NCBI RefSeq assembly: GCF_025370935.1
Contig: NC_133498.1
Location: forward strand, 2,917,883 to 2,981,882
Reading direction: 5' to 3'
From: Choristoneura fumiferana
Taxonomy: Eukaryota; Arthropoda; Insecta; Lepidoptera; Tortricidae
DNA length: 64,000 bases
The position numbers and the translations under genes are program-made. The notes under the pieces are model-generated. The model was not told where the DNA came from and did not search any database. It saw only the letters and a list, made by a program, of their open reading frames with translations. Below are positions 21,320-32,283 of this stretch, piece by piece. Each line of letters starts with the position of its first letter. The first letter of the stretch is position 1.

Positions 21320-22106
21320 TACTTCGCCGACGCTTTTCAACTTGTACCTATGTGAACGGACTCATTGAGGCACTCAGCAGTAGGTACACCTGTCGGCTGC
21401 CACATAGATGGAGTCTGCGTTAACAACATCATTAGCGCAGACGATATGGTGCTGCTTAGTGTGTCGGTGTACGGATTAGCGTAGGTTGCTCGTAATGTGT
21501 GAAACCTATGCAACAAGCCACGGCTTAAAATATAATATTGTGATAAGCCAGTAAATGGTCTTTGAGAGCGGTCGCAAGCATAGAAATGAGATTCCTCTAA
21601 TTTGTCTCGATGGCACTCCTATCCACAGAGTGAACCAATTTAAATATCTAGGTCATGTGCTTGCGACTGACCTCAAGGACGACCTGGATGTTGAAAGGGA
21701 GCGAAGGGCTCTATTGGTTCTGGCAAATGTGATCGCAAGCAGACTTGCGGGGTGCTCGAGGGAGGCGAAGGTTACGTTGTTTTGCGCTTTTTGCACTTCC
21801 CTCTACACACGCAGTCTGTGGGCGCATACTCAAAAAGCCTGGGGGGCCCTTCGGGTCCAATATAATAATGCGTTCCGGGCATTGTTGGGACTGCCTCGCC
21901 ACTGTAGCGCATCAGGGATGTTTGCGGAGGCGCGCGTTAACTGTTTCTACACGACCACACGACCATGCGCGGGCGCGCCACATCCCTGCATCCGCGGCAG
22001 CATTGGGATGTCCCAATTTTTGTCAAGATTTAATAAATCGAAAACCATTTGGAGACATAGGCTTTGTGAAGCGTACTCAGAAATCAGATTCCAAATAAAT
22101 AAATAA
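21320..22106 (+). pseudogene. LINE reverse transcriptase C-terminal remnant
   Basis: Frame 21555-22106 carries the thumb and connection region of a non-LTR reverse transcriptase: VNQFKYLGHVLATDLKDD, ERERRALLVLANV and RALLGLPRHCSASGMF. It is followed by a frameshifted tail and an AAATAAATAAATAAA end. The catalytic FADD region is degraded: the upstream text near 21436 reads like a decayed SADDMVLLS. Likely a CR1/L2-type LINE, 5'-truncated and inactive. Confidence 0.75.
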
Positions 22107-22215
22107 AAAAATAAATATCTCGGGACAATTCACACCAATTAACCTAGTCCCAAAGTAAGCTTAGCAAAGCTTGTGTTATGGGTACTAAGCAACGGATAAA
22201 TATAATTATATAGAT
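22107..22215 (-). repeat. SINE 3' part (minus)
   Basis: Inverse of the SINE body at 15420-15540: AATTAACCTAGTCCCAAAGT and AAGCAACGGATAAATAT. The tRNA-like head is missing. It abuts the LINE remnant before it. Confidence 0.65.
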
Positions 22216-23097
22216 AAATATAAAAATGTGATAAACTGAATTAAATAAACAAAATTTAAGTCATGACCCTCATTTGACCCCTGCAGTATCCCGGCACAAA
22301 GGCAGTTATAAAGCAGGTCTACACTCTTAAGCAAATTGACAGTTTGAAATGTTGCTGTCCTGCATATAATAGCAACGAGTGACAAAGATAGAACTTTAAT
22401 CACATGATGCGCACCCGGCTTTAAACAGTTGTAATTTATCGTAAAGTCCGAAATGTATACGAGTATTTCCATTGTATTTTTACAAATTAAATTGTTAAAT
22501 CACGTCGTTACAAGTAAATACAAATAATCGAAGCTAAATGAAGAGAAATAAATAAAACTATTTGTCATAGTTCATTTAGGACCCTAAGCCGTGCTTGAAT
22601 TATTGTCAAATTGTAATGCCACAGATTATGTTCTGGACGACCTGATTTTTTCTAGGCAATGAAACGTGGCTGTCTCACTGTGACATCATCCAGCGTATTT
22701 CGTAAAAAAGTTATAAAAAATTAAATACTCATCCAAATTCAATATCAATGAAAATGGTATCTTGAAATATCCTATTCTTTCCAAAAATAAAATAAAAACT
22801 ATTGGTTATTTATTTTGGTGCATCCCAAATATAGCTGTGGATCTGGTTTTTTATTGGGATTGTATCACACAGGGACTCCTAGTACAGGATACAAAATCAT
22901 TGATAAACTTCGTAAACTTTTCACTATTAAACTCCTGTTTTATTTGAGTACCTAATATCTAAAAAGGCATTATTATTATTATTATTTTTATTATAAATTA
23001 ACAATAATCATAACCAATGTCACATTAACAAATATTACCTAATATTTAAATCATCATCAATATTAAAATTGTCTTGAAAATTACTAGATTTTTTACA
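22216..23097. other. Intergenic DNA, nothing recognised
   Basis: AT-rich, with an ATT-repeat at about 22971-22990. Short open stretches show no family resemblance. Confidence 0.4.
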
Positions 23098-24589
23098 TCA
23101 AAAATTAACAATTATGTAACAGCGAAATGACAGCATCCAGGACTGCCCAGAAATATCCTTTGTATCAAAAAGACAACGTTCCATCCCAGTTCTTACTGCC
23201 CTTTTTACTATAGCCTCATGTTTAACTGTCTTCAAGTCATAAGCCCAGCCAATCCACGCGAAGAAGTCAATGAACTTCGTAGTCAAATTAAACTTATTAT
23301 TCCCAAGTTCTGCTGCTTTGTAATCAAAGGGAAGACGTGGTGATAGTTGTGAAAGCCTTCTCCTAGAGTGGCCAGCGTCACACCCATGTTCTGAGTCGGC
23401 ATTATATTCTTGTCATAAGGTCTGTTCCCGAAGGTGTGGGCTGCGCTGTTTATAAGAGAGACGAAGTTAAGGCCGATGCAGAATCTCAGCATCATGATGT
23501 GCCAGGCGTTGGTGAAGGTTTCACCCCAGAAGTACATCGGGATGACAGTTGGAATGACGTAGCAGACTAACGTCAGCAGGGGAATCACGTGCCTGGAAAA
23601 TAAGGGGAAAACAAAACATAATTAGGTATTTAAAAAGATCTAGCAACGAAGTTCTCAAATACTACATTGCATACTGCACTAAATACTTTAGTCAGTACTA
23701 GAGGATGCCCATAGAACTCAATTTCCACCGACTTTTTATATTAAAACCGTGGAGGAACACATTTTATAGTTCTCAAATAAAGAGTAGGTAAGCCAAATTA
23801 GCTCGAGGTTTCAAAACGGTTTAGGTTTGATGCTCCACCATTACTATCCATAATATGTGAACAACTGACGGACTAAATCTTTATTATAAATTGTTACCTA
23901 CATTAGTTAACTAACAACGTTTTAAAGTGAACGCATCCATATTCTACACCTATACAGAGTCTATGTCATATTTTGCCCTATCTATATTTAACTCAAAATT
24001 TAGGTTCCAGCACTAAATTAGGTAGTTTTACAGATTATACTGATAGGATACAAAATAGAAGTGTATGACAAAGTTAAAATGTTGATACAAAAACTATCCA
24101 CCTACTTCCTCTGAAAGGTAAGCACCGGATTCCTCAGAAGGTCCGAGACGTCGATAGCCTGCCCTCTCTTTCTGACCTCAGGGTGCTTCACCACCAGCAG
24201 CCACCCGATGTGCGAGTAGAAGAACCCTCGCGTTGCGTTGTGGGGGTCGGCATCTGTGTCGCTGTACTTGTGGTGAAGTCTGCGACGATAATAAGAAGTA
24301 GGTTTTTATTCATTTAATTATTTATCTCATAAAATTTTCTGTTAGCTGTTGTGGTACTTGTGGTGTAAGTTGATCAGTGAGCCTACAGACTTCGGTTACA
24401 TGCTCAATCTGGCGTCAGTTCATTCCAACATTCTGGTTTTCCGTCATTCACATGGGATTAAGAGAGTTTATACCTGCTGAGCTGGCAAAGTTGCATTTTT
24501 GTTAGTTTTTCTCGATTATTCCATGAAAATTTAATTAAAACTAAAAACGTTGTCTGATGGAACACTTCTTAATATATAAGTTAATGTGT

Positions 24590-24810
24590 CTTCTCTTATC
24601 TTCATCATCGTCAGAAGACGTACTGCTGGATATCGGCCTTCGCCACAATGGCCGGTCCTGCAGGGCTACTACGAAACTCGAAACTCGTATCGTACCGTCC
24701 CTCTCGCTCTCGTATTAAATAGTATAATGTCAGAGGGACCGCACGACACGAATTTCGAGTTTCGACTTTCGTAGTAGCCCTGCTGCGGTGTACGCATCCA
24801 TGAAATTCTT
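24590..24810 (+). repeat. RTE-type 3' fragment carrying a MITE
   Basis: The sequence AAGACGTACTGCTGGATATC ... AATGGCCGGTCCTG continues after the MITE at 24661-24782 as CGGTGTACGCATCC. The unbroken version is a common lepidopteran LINE 3' sequence. It lies in the large gap between desaturase exons. Confidence 0.6.
24661..24782. mobile_element. 122-bp MITE with CAGGGCTACTACG ends
   Basis: Inverted ends CAGGGCTACTACG and CGTAGTAGCCCTG, extended inward by AAACTCG/CGAGTTT. Flanked by CTG on both sides (24658-24660, 24783-24785), consistent with a 3-bp target duplication within an RTE fragment. One end of the same family occurs at about 1246. Confidence 0.8.
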
Positions 24811-24889
24811 AACTTTTTTCTCTAACAAACATAAATGCTTAATAGTTTTGTATCAATGTCTACTTTTAACTTCTTATTATATATATAAA

Positions 24890-25640
24890 AGAAGAAACTG
24901 ACTGACTGACTGACTGACTGACTTATATAGGTATAGATCAAAGCACAGCCCAAACCGCTGGGTCTAGAAACTTGAAATTGGGAATATGTTCCTTAGTAGG
25001 AGAAGACGCGCATTAAGAAAGGATTTTTCGAAATTCCCACGGGATAGGGAATAAATGGGATTTATGTATTCACTTCAAAATAGTCCTATTTCCGTAAGTA
25101 TAATTATTAGAAACTTCAAACTTGGCATGCAAGTAGGTAATACTAACAGTTAAAAACAGTTTTCAGGATTTTCCGAAATTCCCACGGGATAGTGAGTAAA
25201 TGGGATTTGTATTTTGACTTACAATTAATGACCCTATTTCCGTAATTATAATTATTAGAGACTTCAAATTTGGCGAGCAAGTAGGTAATACTAACAGCTA
25301 AAAGCGGGATAGGTAATAAATGGGATTTACATTTTCGCTTCAAAGTGGCCCTAAATCCGTAATTATAAATATTAGAGACTTCAAATTTGACATGCAGGTA
25401 GATAATACTAACAGGTATTTTTTTTTTAAAGATTTTCAAAATATCCCACGGGATAAAACGAATAAAGAAGATTTTATATACAAACTGAATCAGAAAACGC
25501 ACAAGCTAAATTAATAAAGCTACAATGTGTCTCTAATCGACATTAAGAATATTAAAATAGGTCATAACAGTAATTCATGTCCCGCGGGAACTTTACAATT
25601 TCTCGGGATATAATTCTAAAATTCCACCCCTGAATCAGCG
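24890..25640. repeat. GACT microsatellite and CCCACGGGAT direct repeats
   Basis: A (GACT)n run at about 24898-24923 is followed by about four spaced copies of a 115-145-bp unit with CGAAATTCCCACGGGATAG, TAAATGGGATTT and ATTATTAGAGACTTCAAA (near 25030, 25170, 25300 and 25440). Non-coding. The same family occurs at 1500-1700 and 39300-39900. Confidence 0.65.
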
Positions 25641-26231
25641 AAACAGGGTTTCGATGCTAGTTTTTTTTTTTTTAAAGCAGCCAGGATAACTGCCATTAGG
25701 AAAGTAGGTTGGATGCCATTCAATATGTTCATAAATTAACGTATGCCAATCAATATATCTGACGAAAACATAAATGACATCTTAAAAAAAAACAGGTAAT
25801 AATTCGCATAATAATAATTTATCAGGATTCGCGCTGTCATCGTTCATCCACCATTACGTCTCATATTTCGTTTTCTAGAATTTTTTACCGTACAACGGCA
25901 AAAAACTACTAGACACTGGCAAAATTGTCCTCCGATGGACAGAGCCATATTTTTTTAAAGAAACAACAACAACAATAATTTATCAAATCATTATTTGGGA
26001 AATGATATCAGTGCGAAACGTTGAGTTGGGAATTAACATTTCGCCTAAATAAAAATATGGGATAGTTTGAGAGCTAATAATTTTCTAAATCATTTTCGCC
26101 GAAACATTAGTAAACCAAAACAAAAAGGCTGATTGTCATATTGACTTCAGAGTGAAAAGTGAAATTAGGCTTTAACATTCAAAGCGCTACAAATGACACC
26201 TTAGGGTTATAAACTAATTTCTTGGTCGACT
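25641..26231. repeat. Mostly unrecognised, with one dispersed repeat
   Basis: 25865-25965 (TACCGTACAACGGCAAAA, GACACTGGCAAAATTGTCCT, AACAACAACAA tail) resembles 27165-27305 (CACTGGCGAAATTGTCCT, GAAGAAGAAGAAG tail). This looks like a retroposon with a simple-repeat 3' tail. Nothing else was recognised. Confidence 0.45.
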
Positions 26232-26429
26232 TTACTTACAGAACAAAATGGTAGCCCATTTAGCCGTAGTAAAGCACAAGTATATTCCGTAGACGCCACC
26301 CAAGTGGAAGTAGCCGAAGATAAGGATATTGGTGTAGGATAACTGGAATTTCCAAGGCTCCGCTTGTGGAGCTACCAGCTTCTTCTCATCCTGATAGATT
26401 GTTGCTTCCTTGGGCACGTTGGGAACCAT

Positions 26430-26830
26430 GGCGTACCTGAAGCCAAAAACTCGTCATCATCATCATCATCCCAACCTATACACGTTCCACTGCAGGGCAG
26501 AAATAAGAAATAGAAATAGAAATATTTATTCGCTATTCGCACAAAACATAATAAAAATACATTAAAGAAAGAAAAAAAAACAACAATATGCGAAATCGCG
26601 AAGCGGTCCCAGCTCAGCATAGTGTTGGCAGTGTAGGCCAACGCTGGTCTTCCGCTGTGACCGCTTGGCGACTTCACGGAAGGCGATAAAATTTCCTAAA
26701 AAATAACAAACAAAAAGCAATAAAATCAAAATACAAAACTAATTACATACAAATAAAAAAAAATAAAAAAAAAAAAAACACAATGGAACTAAAATAATAA
26801 AACATTAAAAACACTAACCACTTACAATTT
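26430..26830. repeat. LINE 3'-end fragments upstream of the desaturase remnant
   Basis: ATCATCATCATCATC followed by CCACTGCAGGGCA (26456-26500) resembles an RTE 3' end. 26500-26700 (minus sense) has the 3' region of another LINE (CGAAGCGGTCCCAGC, CGCTGTGACCGCTTGGCG) with an AAATAG-rich tail. A-rich tracts follow. No gene. Confidence 0.5.
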
Positions 26831-27404
26831 GCATTGGCATAAACCACCGACGTCGATATGACACGGACAATCTGTCTGTTGCCATGTCATATCCCATCTG
26901 TGGCCCATGCCGAATGTCAATGTCAGTCATGTCACTGTCAGTCACTCAATGAGACACTTTGTTTGGACGATTCGATTTGTAGCATTCGAACATGGCGGAT
27001 GTAGACAATATCTAATTTTGCTATTTCTGTTTCTTTGGCTAGTTGAAGTATAATTTTGATAGTGTTTTATGCGGCGATTTACCTTAACAGTGAACAGTGA
27101 TCCCAAAATTCTATATTGCTCTCGTGTCTAACATTTTTTAATGCGCAGTGGTCTCCGCGTGGTTTCTGGAATTTTACTATCAAGTTGCAAAAACTACAAT
27201 CACCGTACAACGAGCCTCTCAAAGAGAGTTTACCTCGACACTGGCGAAATTGTCCTATTAATTAGGACAGAACAGCCATATTTTAAAAGAGAAGAAGAAG
27301 AAGCACTTTGTTTGATTTGACTGACAGCTCCGCTTAACCTTAAAACTAGAATTTAGAGAAACCAAATAGTGATAATAAATTAAAGTAAAACAAGCTCCGA
27401 AAAT
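26831..27404. other. Intergenic, with one dispersed repeat
   Basis: 26840-26960 is rich in GTCATGTCACTGTCAGTCA-like text. 27165-27305 is the second copy of the repeat at 25865-25965. No coding sequence or RNA gene was recognised. Confidence 0.4.
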
Positions 27405-27623
27405 ATGAGTCACAAGCCGTTAACTGTTTGCACCTGGCATCATTCAAAGGATCATGATTGCGAAAACAGTTTCATCCGCTCCGATGCATGTGGGACAAAA
27501 ACTCGAGGTATGTACTACACCTATTTGAAACATGAATTTCGACAGCAAAAAACACTCAAATTACACTCGTATCATGGCGCAGCATTTCTTGAGCCATTTG
27601 GTGTTCAAACATCATCTTTTTAA
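27405..27623 (+). CDS. Hypothetical 72-residue ORF
   Basis: An open frame starting MSHKPLTVCTWHHSKDHDC, with an acceptable start context (AAAATATGA). It contains several His and Cys residues (CTWHHSKDHDC) and ends in QTSSF. I recognise no family. It lies just upstream of the inverted-repeat element at 27760-30152 and downstream of repeats, so it could be a decayed transposon exon or a chance ORF. No splice or poly(A) evidence was found. Confidence 0.25.
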   Translation: MSHKPLTVCTWHHSKDHDCENSFIRSDACGTKTRGMYYTYLKHEFRQQKTLKLHSYHGAAFLEPFGVQTSSF

Positions 27624-28469
27624 TTTTTAATTTAAAATTTTGTGTGCACAAAGGGTACAAGCCTCCTCTCAGAATAAGGGCCCAGTGTGGATTGGGAACC
27701 TCACACACACCATTAAATTGCAGTTTAGTTTTATGTTTCCTTTTAGCTCGCGGTGTTGTATATCGACACCTCCTAAGTATACTGGTACAAGTGCATAATC
27801 ATAAATTTACAGGAGAGCTGTTCAAAGGTTCCAAAACCTGTAACTTTCTCATTTGATGATATAACTTTTCAAAATTTTGCATTGGTTCCAAAGAAAATAT
27901 TTGCTTTCTACCTGTATTCATGGAATTTTGAAATTTCTTATAGTTTTTGAGAAAATTGCAGATACACTACTATACGCGTATTTTACATCTTGTAGTTGTG
28001 CGGTATACTGAGCTAATTACCACTTGCTCCAGTATACGGCGTAATGCGTAGATTGCTGATCTAACGATATTTTTATATTGTATTTGAATTTTTAGATGAA
28101 ATACTTATATGGCTTGCAATGAACATTAAAACAGATGCTCTTTTACCTTAATCTATTGATTTATAAACGTTTTTATCACTTGCATCAATATACGCTAACA
28201 TTAGCATGCCACTTGTACCAATATACCGCTAGTAATGTTTTAACGTGCTATACAAAATACCGAAATATACCTTTATAAAAAACCTCACTTGAAATATAAA
28301 TGGTTTCATTAAGAAAAGTAATTGTATTAAGTGCTTTAAATTAATGGAAGCACATTCAATGGATTCGTATTCCTGTTCAAATGTGTACTCGTATTTTATT
28401 GTGAAAGGTTCCTCATGTGATACATATATCGCATCGCACCCATTTGTATCCACATAACGGTTTAGCTTT

Positions 28470-28790
28470 TTGTGCCTCTTCAGGATTCCGTACCCAAAGG
28501 GTATAAACGGAAACCCTACTACTTTATACTACTTCGCTGTCCATCCGTCTGTCACCAGGCTGTATCTCATGAACCATGATAGTTAGACAGTTGAAATTTT
28601 CACAGATTATGTATAACTGTAGTCGATATAATATATATATAACAAAAAATAGATCAGAATAAATATTTAAGGGGGCCCCCCATACAACAAATGTATTTTT
28701 TTTGCCATTTTTTGCTAATCCTAATGAAGTTGTATAGATGGTACGGAACCCTTCGTGCGCGAGTCTGATTGGCACTTTGCTTAAGACAAG
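28470..28790 (+). repeat. Dispersed CACCAGGCTGTATCTCATGA repeat
   Basis: A very common lepidopteran repeat: GGATTCCGTACCCAAAGGGT at the start, TCTGTCACCAGGCTGTATCT in the middle, and GGTACGGAACCCTTCGTGCG near the end. Non-coding and nested inside the 27760-30152 element. Confidence 0.7.
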
Positions 28791-28804
28791 CTTTGACATG
28801 AAAT

Positions 28805-28930
28805 ATTGAGTCAAAGTCAAAATATCTTTATTCAATTTAGATTGTAACAAGCACTTATGAATGTCAAAAAATTTACCACCGGTTCGTAAAAACCTCTGTT
28901 GAGAAGAGTCTGGCAATAAACCTAGGTATA
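28805..28930 (-). repeat. LINE 3' fragment
   Basis: AGTCAAAGTCAAAATATCTT, TTATTCAATTTAG and TACCACCGGTTCG are typical of the inverted 3' end of a lepidopteran LINE. Short, without coding content. Confidence 0.55.
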
Positions 28931-30152
28931 TTTTGTAAACAGATTTACAATCATATTTTAGTGATATCTATACATCACAAGTATTTAACACAACTACATA
29001 TTTAAAACAGTTCTCAATTCGCTATTTGGAGTAAGCACTCGCCAATGCGGATCGGAATTATTTCCAAATTTCCCTATCCATGATATAATCATTAATTTTA
29101 ATAATACGCCTTATATATTAATGTCTTCTTGACAATAGATTTAAATTTTGTGTCTGTTTCTGAGTCTTGGGAAACTTCTATAACTTCATACGGTTTACCC
29201 GTTTTCGCCATATACATAGCCAGGTACCATTTCTTAGGTGTGTATAAAAAATGTGTATAGGGTGTTATTAAAAACCTGTACTATACTTTAAACCACATAA
29301 GGGCTACAAATTACTAATATGATCCAAGTAGAAAAATACTGTGATTCGAAAAAAAAAAAAGTTTTGTATGGAAGTGGAGTCGCAAGAAGACTTTCTAATT
29401 TCGATGTTTTCCCACTTATATCGTATTAGTAATCAGTAGCCAATATAGTACAGGATTTTTTTTATCAACCTGTAGGTATATTGAAATTTACTGTTCTCAT
29501 TTTAATTAAAGCATGCATGCCTTCGCCTTCTTTTTGGGGATGCTCAACTACCAAAATGCAATGTAATACTGCAATGTTATATTTCTAGCACGCGTACATG
29601 TAGGTATAGCCGAGGAAACTGAATCACGTACTGGTACTGGGGTGGAACCGTTGTACTACCAATGTTATGTTGACATCCCATACATTTGCCAAAGAAATCA
29701 TAGCGAAATAGATCTCGAAAAGGTTTCACATTGGATTTAGTTTCCATGACTGTCTATGAGAAATACGGCTATTGTGGTCTTGCCAAACCAAAACATGTTT
29801 TTTTATATATACTATCAAATTATGTGCTCGTAGAACAGTTTAAACGGTCCGCACGCAGCGACGGCTAGCGCGTACACTGAGGCAACTGCCAGTTACACTC
29901 GACTTCCCCGGGCCCGCGACAATATCGGTGCCGCGTATAGTGGTGCATGTCGGTTGCCTCAGTATACGTTGTACCGATTAGCAAAACGGTGTTAGATGCA
30001 TTCATATACGTCACTTTATTTCCAAAACTAATAGGAATATCCGTCCAAATTTTTTGTGGTAGGTAAATAAGGAAATATTAATCACAAAATGCAAAAAACT
30101 AAAAATCAGAAATTTGTCACTTGTACCAGTATACGTAGGAGGTATCGATATT

Positions 30153-30906
30153 TGGCAAAGTGAGTGTATAATAGTTATAATAATTATGTTTATGTACTAA
30201 TGTTAATGTCTTTCACAGCCATAAAATAAATAATATGTTTCATAGTTTACAAATTATCTATTTATGTTGTCTTATATATAGTAATAAAACTGTGTAGTAT
30301 ATCTTTGTAGCGGTCCGAGGGTCACCAACGGTGCTGGCGGAAAATCAGCGCTGGGGTGTTTATTATTAACGCTTCAGCATTATGCTGAGCCAGTGTCCGA
30401 TTCGCAACCGCATGACACATACTTCTTTCTACGTGTTGTCTATTTGTACTTAATACTATTGTTGTGTCTTGTGTTGTGAATAAATGTATTTTCTAACTTC
30501 CTTTCTTTCTTTCTTCAGAGCGATCTCTTCCAGGCAACCTTTACAATGGAATGGATGGAGAAGTAAGGAATACATTTTAGCAGGTGGTGAATTTACATTA
30601 CATTAGAGCAATATCAAAAATGCATAACCATAAAAAAACTTCCTAGTCGACATAATCAAAAATCTCATTAAATTTTTTACCTTACTACGTGTAACCTACT
30701 TACAATACACTATTCTGTCTATTTTGCGGACAGCCACGCCGAAATTAGTTAGTCTAATTAGATTGAATTGTACATAGGTATACTAGATTCAAATTAGATT
30801 TAAGTTTATTCTGTAATTAGGATTAATTATGTTGTAATATGAATAAAGATGATTTTTCCTGAATTATCGCCAATTGGGTGGAGGCCGTCTTCCCACCGCT
30901 CGGGTA
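30153..30906. repeat. Intergenic with inverted LINE 3' UTR fragment
   Basis: A (TTTC)n run at 30500-30514 precedes the inverse of the 1793-1905 sequence (AGAGCGATCTCTTCCAGGCA, CAGGTGGTGAATTTACATTA) at about 30516-30605. The remaining bases show nothing recognisable. Confidence 0.5.
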
Positions 30907-31144
30907 TCCATACTAATATTATAAATGCGAAAGTGTGTGTGTTTATGTTGGTGTGTTTGTGTGTATGTTTGTCCGTCTTTCACGTCGAAACGGAGCGACG
31001 GATCGACGTGATTTTTGGCATAGAGATAGTTTATGGGCCAGAGAGTGACATAGGTTACTTTTTATCCCGGAAAATGCGCAGTTCCCGAGGGAACAGCGCG
31101 CGATAACAGGATTCCACGCGGGCGAAGCCGTGGGCAAAAGCTAG
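30907..31144 (+). mobile_element. Helitron-like non-autonomous element
   Basis: Starts TCCATACTAATATTATAAAT after an A (30906) and ends GGGCAAAAGCTAG before a T (31145). This is the TC...CTRR structure inserted between A and T that marks Helitrons. A short stem CCACG...CGTGG lies 10-15 bases before the CTAG end. Related ends occur inverted near 46371 and 61252. There is no Rep/helicase frame. Confidence 0.65.
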
Positions 31145-31261
31145 TAAATAAATATGACGGCCTCCTCCGAGCGAGTCTAGTCGACTTCAGCGAGCCAATA
31201 TCAGCGAACGAGTGAAAAGATCCCAGCGAGCCATCCACTTCGAATACTAGCGACGTACCCC

Positions 31262-31263
<2 letters not shown>

Positions 31264-31302
<39 letters not shown>
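31264..31302. repeat. (AC)n microsatellite
   Basis: About 19 uninterrupted CA units at 31264-31302. In the second copy (50614-50639) the tract is shorter, about 13 units, and the preceding bases differ (GGACACCGCG). Confidence 0.9.
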
Positions 31303-31306
<4 letters not shown>

Positions 31307-31411
31307 TTTGCATTTATATAATTATTGGTAGGATTTATTCGACCCAACAATAATTTAATGCAATTAACACAATTAAATCAGCTACATAATAATATATGGA
31401 GGCCCCGTCTC

Positions 31412-32283
31412 GTTATTGGCGTGCTTGCAATCGGCTAAGCAAATTTTATAACCTCTCTGACACATGTAAAGAAAGAGAAAAAAACCGGTCAAGAGCGTGT
31501 TGGACACGCCCGAAATAGGGTTCCGTAGCCATTACGAAAAAATTAAGTAATATTTTTCTACGGATTTCGTATTTTATACGGAATCTTCCAAGTTTAGGTA
31601 TATTTTATACCTTAGGCTGCTATTTACTCTTAAACTACTAATAACTCTCAAGCAAACTTAGCCGTTATAGTTTTTCTTGAAAGTTTGATATACTTACTAC
31701 CATCCTGAATTTTTTCAAATTTTTCCACCCACCGGTTTAGATTTTAGAGGGGGGGGGACGCTCGATTTTAATGAAAATTTGCACTTTAAAGTTGAATATT
31801 TCGCAAACACATCACTGAATCGAAAAATCGTCTTAGCAAACCCCTAATGGTTTTAGAAAACACCTACCTATCCAACGATACCCCACACTATAGGGTTGGA
31901 TGAGAAAAAAAAATCACCCCCACTTTACGTCTATGGGAGGTACCCTAAAAAAAATTTTTTTAACTTTTCATTGTACCATTTTGTCGGCATAGTTACCTAT
32001 ATATCCGTGCAAAATTACAGCTTTCTAGCATTGATAGTCCCTGAGCAAAGCCGCGGACGGACAGACAGACAGACAGACAGACATGGCGAAACTATAAGGG
32101 TTCCGTTTTTGCCATTTTGGCTCCGGAACCCTAAAAAGAAAATACTTTTTTGATTGATTTTTAATTTTATATAAATTAAAAATTATGACAAAATATATAT
32201 ATACTTCTTTGTTTGTGGCTGTTGACACCTGATTACATTGGGCTTAGACGAAGATTTTATTTTATGCACTAGTGCATAAAAAG
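31412..32283. repeat. GGTTCCGTAGCC-family repeat, present only in the first copy
   Basis: 31490-32135 spans a fairly complete member: it opens GACACGCCCGAAATAGGGTT, has a G tract (31750-31758) and CACTATAGGGTTGG, and closes GGCTCCGGAACCCTAA after a CAGACAGACAGACAGACA run. The duplicated segment at 50748 lacks everything between about 31412 and 32515, so this whole block is an insertion/deletion between copies. Confidence 0.7.

Larger units (their letters stand above)
23098..26429 (-). pseudogene. Acyl-CoA desaturase pseudogene
   Basis: Recognisable exons of a membrane acyl-CoA desaturase. 26429-26240 gives the N-terminus (KKLVAPQAEPWKF, YFHLGGVYGIYL) with a GTAAGT donor. 24279-24106 gives the second histidine box (LHHKYSDTDADPHNATRG). 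23592-23098 gives WGETF, NSAAHTFGNRPYDKNI and the third box HNYHH. Such enzymes put double bonds in fatty acyl chains in the ER membrane, including pheromone precursors in moths. The exon with the first box (usually GAHRLW) was not found between 24280 and 26239, and phases 1 and 2 on either side could not join without it. Just after HNYHHVFP one base appears lost: the frame shifts near 23330 and LTTKFIDFFAWIGWAYDL continues in another frame. A second slip near the C-terminus is likely. The missing exon could also reflect an assembly loss. Confidence 0.85.
27760..30152. mobile_element. Candidate 2.4-kb inverted-repeat element with CAGTATACG motifs
   Basis: The left end reads ACACCTCCTAAGTATACTGG then TACAAGTG. 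The right end is the near inverse, CACTTGTACCAGTATACG then TAGGAGGTAT. Between them the motif CACTTG-x-CCAGTATACG recurs in variants at 28021-28039, 28177-28195, 28210-28229 and 29951-29968, and inverted at 29871-29888. No transposase frame was recognised. Two dispersed repeats (28470-28925) are nested inside. ATCGA flanks both ends but the exact boundary is uncertain. I read it as a non-autonomous DNA element of unassigned superfamily. Confidence 0.6.

Noticed and set aside
24890..25640. Possible CRISPR-like array of spaced repeats
   Set aside because: Eukaryotic context. Repeats are long, imperfect and irregularly spaced, and belong to a dispersed transposon family.
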